From an uncultured Actinomycetes bacterium (GTDB lineage: Bacteria; Actinomycetota; Actinomycetes; Nanopelagicales; Nanopelagicaceae): DNA of 6,339 nt. A model generated the notes under the pieces. It did not search any database, was not told the origin of the DNA, and was given only the letters and a program-made list of their open reading frames with translations. Within the stretch, counting starts at the first letter, position 1; each line of letters begins with the position of its first letter. Shown here piece by piece: positions 5,840-6,339 of the stretch. The stretch spans positions 1-6,339 of the forward strand of contig CAIYQS010000100.1 in NCBI GenBank assembly GCA_903928395.1, written 5' to 3'. The translations under genes were made by a program, and so were the position numbers.

Positions 5840-5960
5840 CTTTCCAAAACGTCCAGACTTTCTGACTCGTTGAGCTCATAGTAATGAGCTTCGAATTCGA
5901 TCGGCGGCACGTCGCCGATTTCGCCTTGAAGTCGCCGGTTGTTGAACCAGTCCACGTAGA
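5812..5960 (-). pseudogene. IS-A transposase (IS3-family OrfB), C-terminal remnant
   Basis: The last 48 codons of an IS3-family transposase on the minus strand. The remnant begins YVDWFNNRRLQGEIGDVPPI, continues EFEAHYYELNESESLDVLER and ends FVSSQNPG, stop. The 'yVdWFNnrRLH.e.g..PP.EfE..yy' pattern and the NPG end are typical of IS3 OrfB C-termini. All catalytic residues are missing, as the gene is cut at about 5960 by IS-B. The stop TGA (5812-5814 on the plus strand as TCA) lies inside the terminal repeat, unlike in IS-X, whose gene stops 28 bases before its end. Over the comparable WxNxxRLx...PPxEFE region it is clearly related to, but different from, the IS-X transposase. Confidence 0.9.
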
Positions 5961-6190
5961 TGTGCGGGGACCCCGTTTAGTGAGCCACTGCCAATGAGAG
6001 TCGTTGTTGGTGTTGCAGGTTCCACGCCTCCTTGAACTCGATCGGCGTCATGTAGCAGAGCGAGCTGTGAAGGCGTTCGTGATTGTATTCGCGACGCCAG
6101 TCCTCGAGCAGGACCTGCGCCTCGAGCAGCGAGTCGAAGAGCTGACCGTTGAGGAACTCGTCGCGTAGTCGTGAGTTGAACGATTCGATG
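5961..6190 (-). mobile_element. IS-B: truncated right end of a second IS3-family element
   Basis: Begins with TGTGCGGGGACCCCG, starting TG as IS3 ends do, at the point where IS-A similarity stops, and carries the 3' part of another IS3 transposase gene on the minus strand. It is cut at about 6190, where transposase similarity stops just before the conserved IESFN motif. The exact left and right edges are uncertain by a few bases. Confidence 0.75.
5977..6190 (-). pseudogene. IS-B transposase (IS3-family OrfB), C-terminal remnant
   Basis: About 70 codons on the minus strand. The remnant opens with IESFNSRLRDEFLNGQLFDS, includes EYNHERLHSSL and TPIEFKEAW, and stops at TAA (5977-5979). This is the conserved C-terminal part of IS3-family OrfB; the first E is the catalytic glutamate of the DDE triad, and both aspartates are lost. 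The usual preceding 'GSPWEN..' is absent: upstream of IESFN the frame stays open but reads as unrelated sequence, so the gene is a fragment fused to foreign DNA. The sequence differs from both IS-X and IS-A, so this is a third IS3-type element. Confidence 0.9.
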
Positions 6191-6339
6191 GGGTCTGCCC
6201 CCAGTGCGTATTCCGGAGTTTTCGAACACCCAATCCGGAGTTTTCGTGCACATCTCGGTGGGACTCGTGGCCGCGTAGTGGCCGACGCTGTTGTGAGGTC
6301 AGGTCCTCTTAGCTCACCTCCTTCGCGGTCATCGTAGAG
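6191..6339. other. Unassigned sequence, possibly the end of a third mobile element
   Basis: The sequence between the IS-B break and the window edge. No convincing gene is seen on either strand. It opens with a small inverted repeat (GGGGTCTGCCCC, 6190-6201), then two direct 13-base repeats. Repeats of this kind just inside an end are a feature of IS21-family termini, so an IS21-like end is possible, but no transposase similarity is visible to support it. On the minus strand the short reading MTAKEVS, stop, near the window edge may be a gene end; this is too little to call. Confidence 0.35.
6212..6246 (+). repeat. Two 13-base direct repeats, TCCGGAGTTTTCG, period 22
   Basis: TCCGGAGTTTTCG occurs at 6212-6224 and again at 6234-6246, with the nine bases AACACCCAA between the copies. 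The copies are identical. They sit 20-55 bases inside the break with IS-B, fitting transposase-binding repeats at an element end. Function is inferred from position only. Confidence 0.6.

Larger units (their letters stand above)
5808..5960 (-). mobile_element. IS-A: truncated right end of an IS3-family element
   Basis: The surviving right-end part of an IS3-family element lying opposite to the operon, running from its terminal repeat to the point where its transposase similarity stops at about 5960. Beyond that a different IS3 end begins. It cannot move on its own. Together with the relic at 434-465 it shows that two inverted IS-A copies once flanked the cargo. Confidence 0.82.

Noticed and set aside
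5808..5840. Rho-independent terminator after gene 5
   Set aside because: The ACCCCGGGTTTT stretch offers only a very short stem (CCCGGG) with no loop; it is part of the IS-A terminal repeat.
5876..6253. Minus-strand open frame of 125 codons with an ATG start across the right flank
   Set aside because: It runs in the wrong frame through both IS-A and IS-B remnants; the conserved transposase motifs are in other frames on the same strand.
6149..6337. Plus-strand open frame at the right edge
   Set aside because: It is opposite the IS-B remnant and the repeat region and has low-complexity arginine/serine content with no motif.

Overview
The window holds a five-gene, single-strand operon (about 503-5810, + strand) set between fragments of insertion sequences on both sides. 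The organism is most likely an actinobacterium or a similar GC-rich bacterium. That rests on the GC-rich IS3-family transposase pieces at both edges and on their termini, which resemble actinobacterial IS3 elements; it is an inference, because no housekeeping gene is present. The operon looks clearly more AT-rich by eye than the flanks, which suggests cargo acquired by horizontal transfer.

Left flank (1-465): the 3' part of an IS3-family transposase gene (called IS-X here) ends at 405, and its terminal repeat ends at 433. Directly next to it are 32 bases (434-465) that are the surviving tip of a different IS3 element (IS-A). The same 32 bases recur, perfectly inverted, at 5808-5839, where they are still attached to the end of an IS-A transposase gene. 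The cargo (466-5807) is therefore bounded by two inward-facing IS-A ends, like the inside of a decayed composite transposon.

Cargo: gene 1 is a HIT-superfamily protein with an altered histidine motif. Gene 2 is an alpha/alpha-toroid (prenyltransferase/terpene-cyclase-like) protein with two C-terminal membrane helices. Gene 3 is an HD-domain phosphohydrolase of the SAMHD1/COG1078 type. Gene 4 is a DNA methyltransferase with DPFCGSGTT and TSPPYYG motifs. Gene 5 is a ThiL/PurM-like ATP-binding protein with changed active-site motifs. Every neighbouring pair overlaps (11, 17, 35 and 8 bases), and genes 3 and 5 start with GTG and TTG, so the five are very probably translationally coupled and made together. 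Three of the five belong to nucleotide- or phosphate-handling folds, one modifies DNA, and one is predicted to sit at the membrane. No restriction nuclease, thiamine gene or other familiar partner is present. The set does not match a named system that I recognise; a mobile defence or nucleotide-modification cassette is the best working hypothesis, not a demonstrated function.

Right flank (5808-6339): a nest of broken elements. The end of IS-A (minus strand, 5808 to about 5960) is cut by the end of a second IS3-family element, IS-B (about 5961-6190). IS-B is in turn cut by a sequence with two 13-base direct repeats that looks like the end of a third element. No tRNA, rRNA, CRISPR array or convincing rho-independent terminator was seen.
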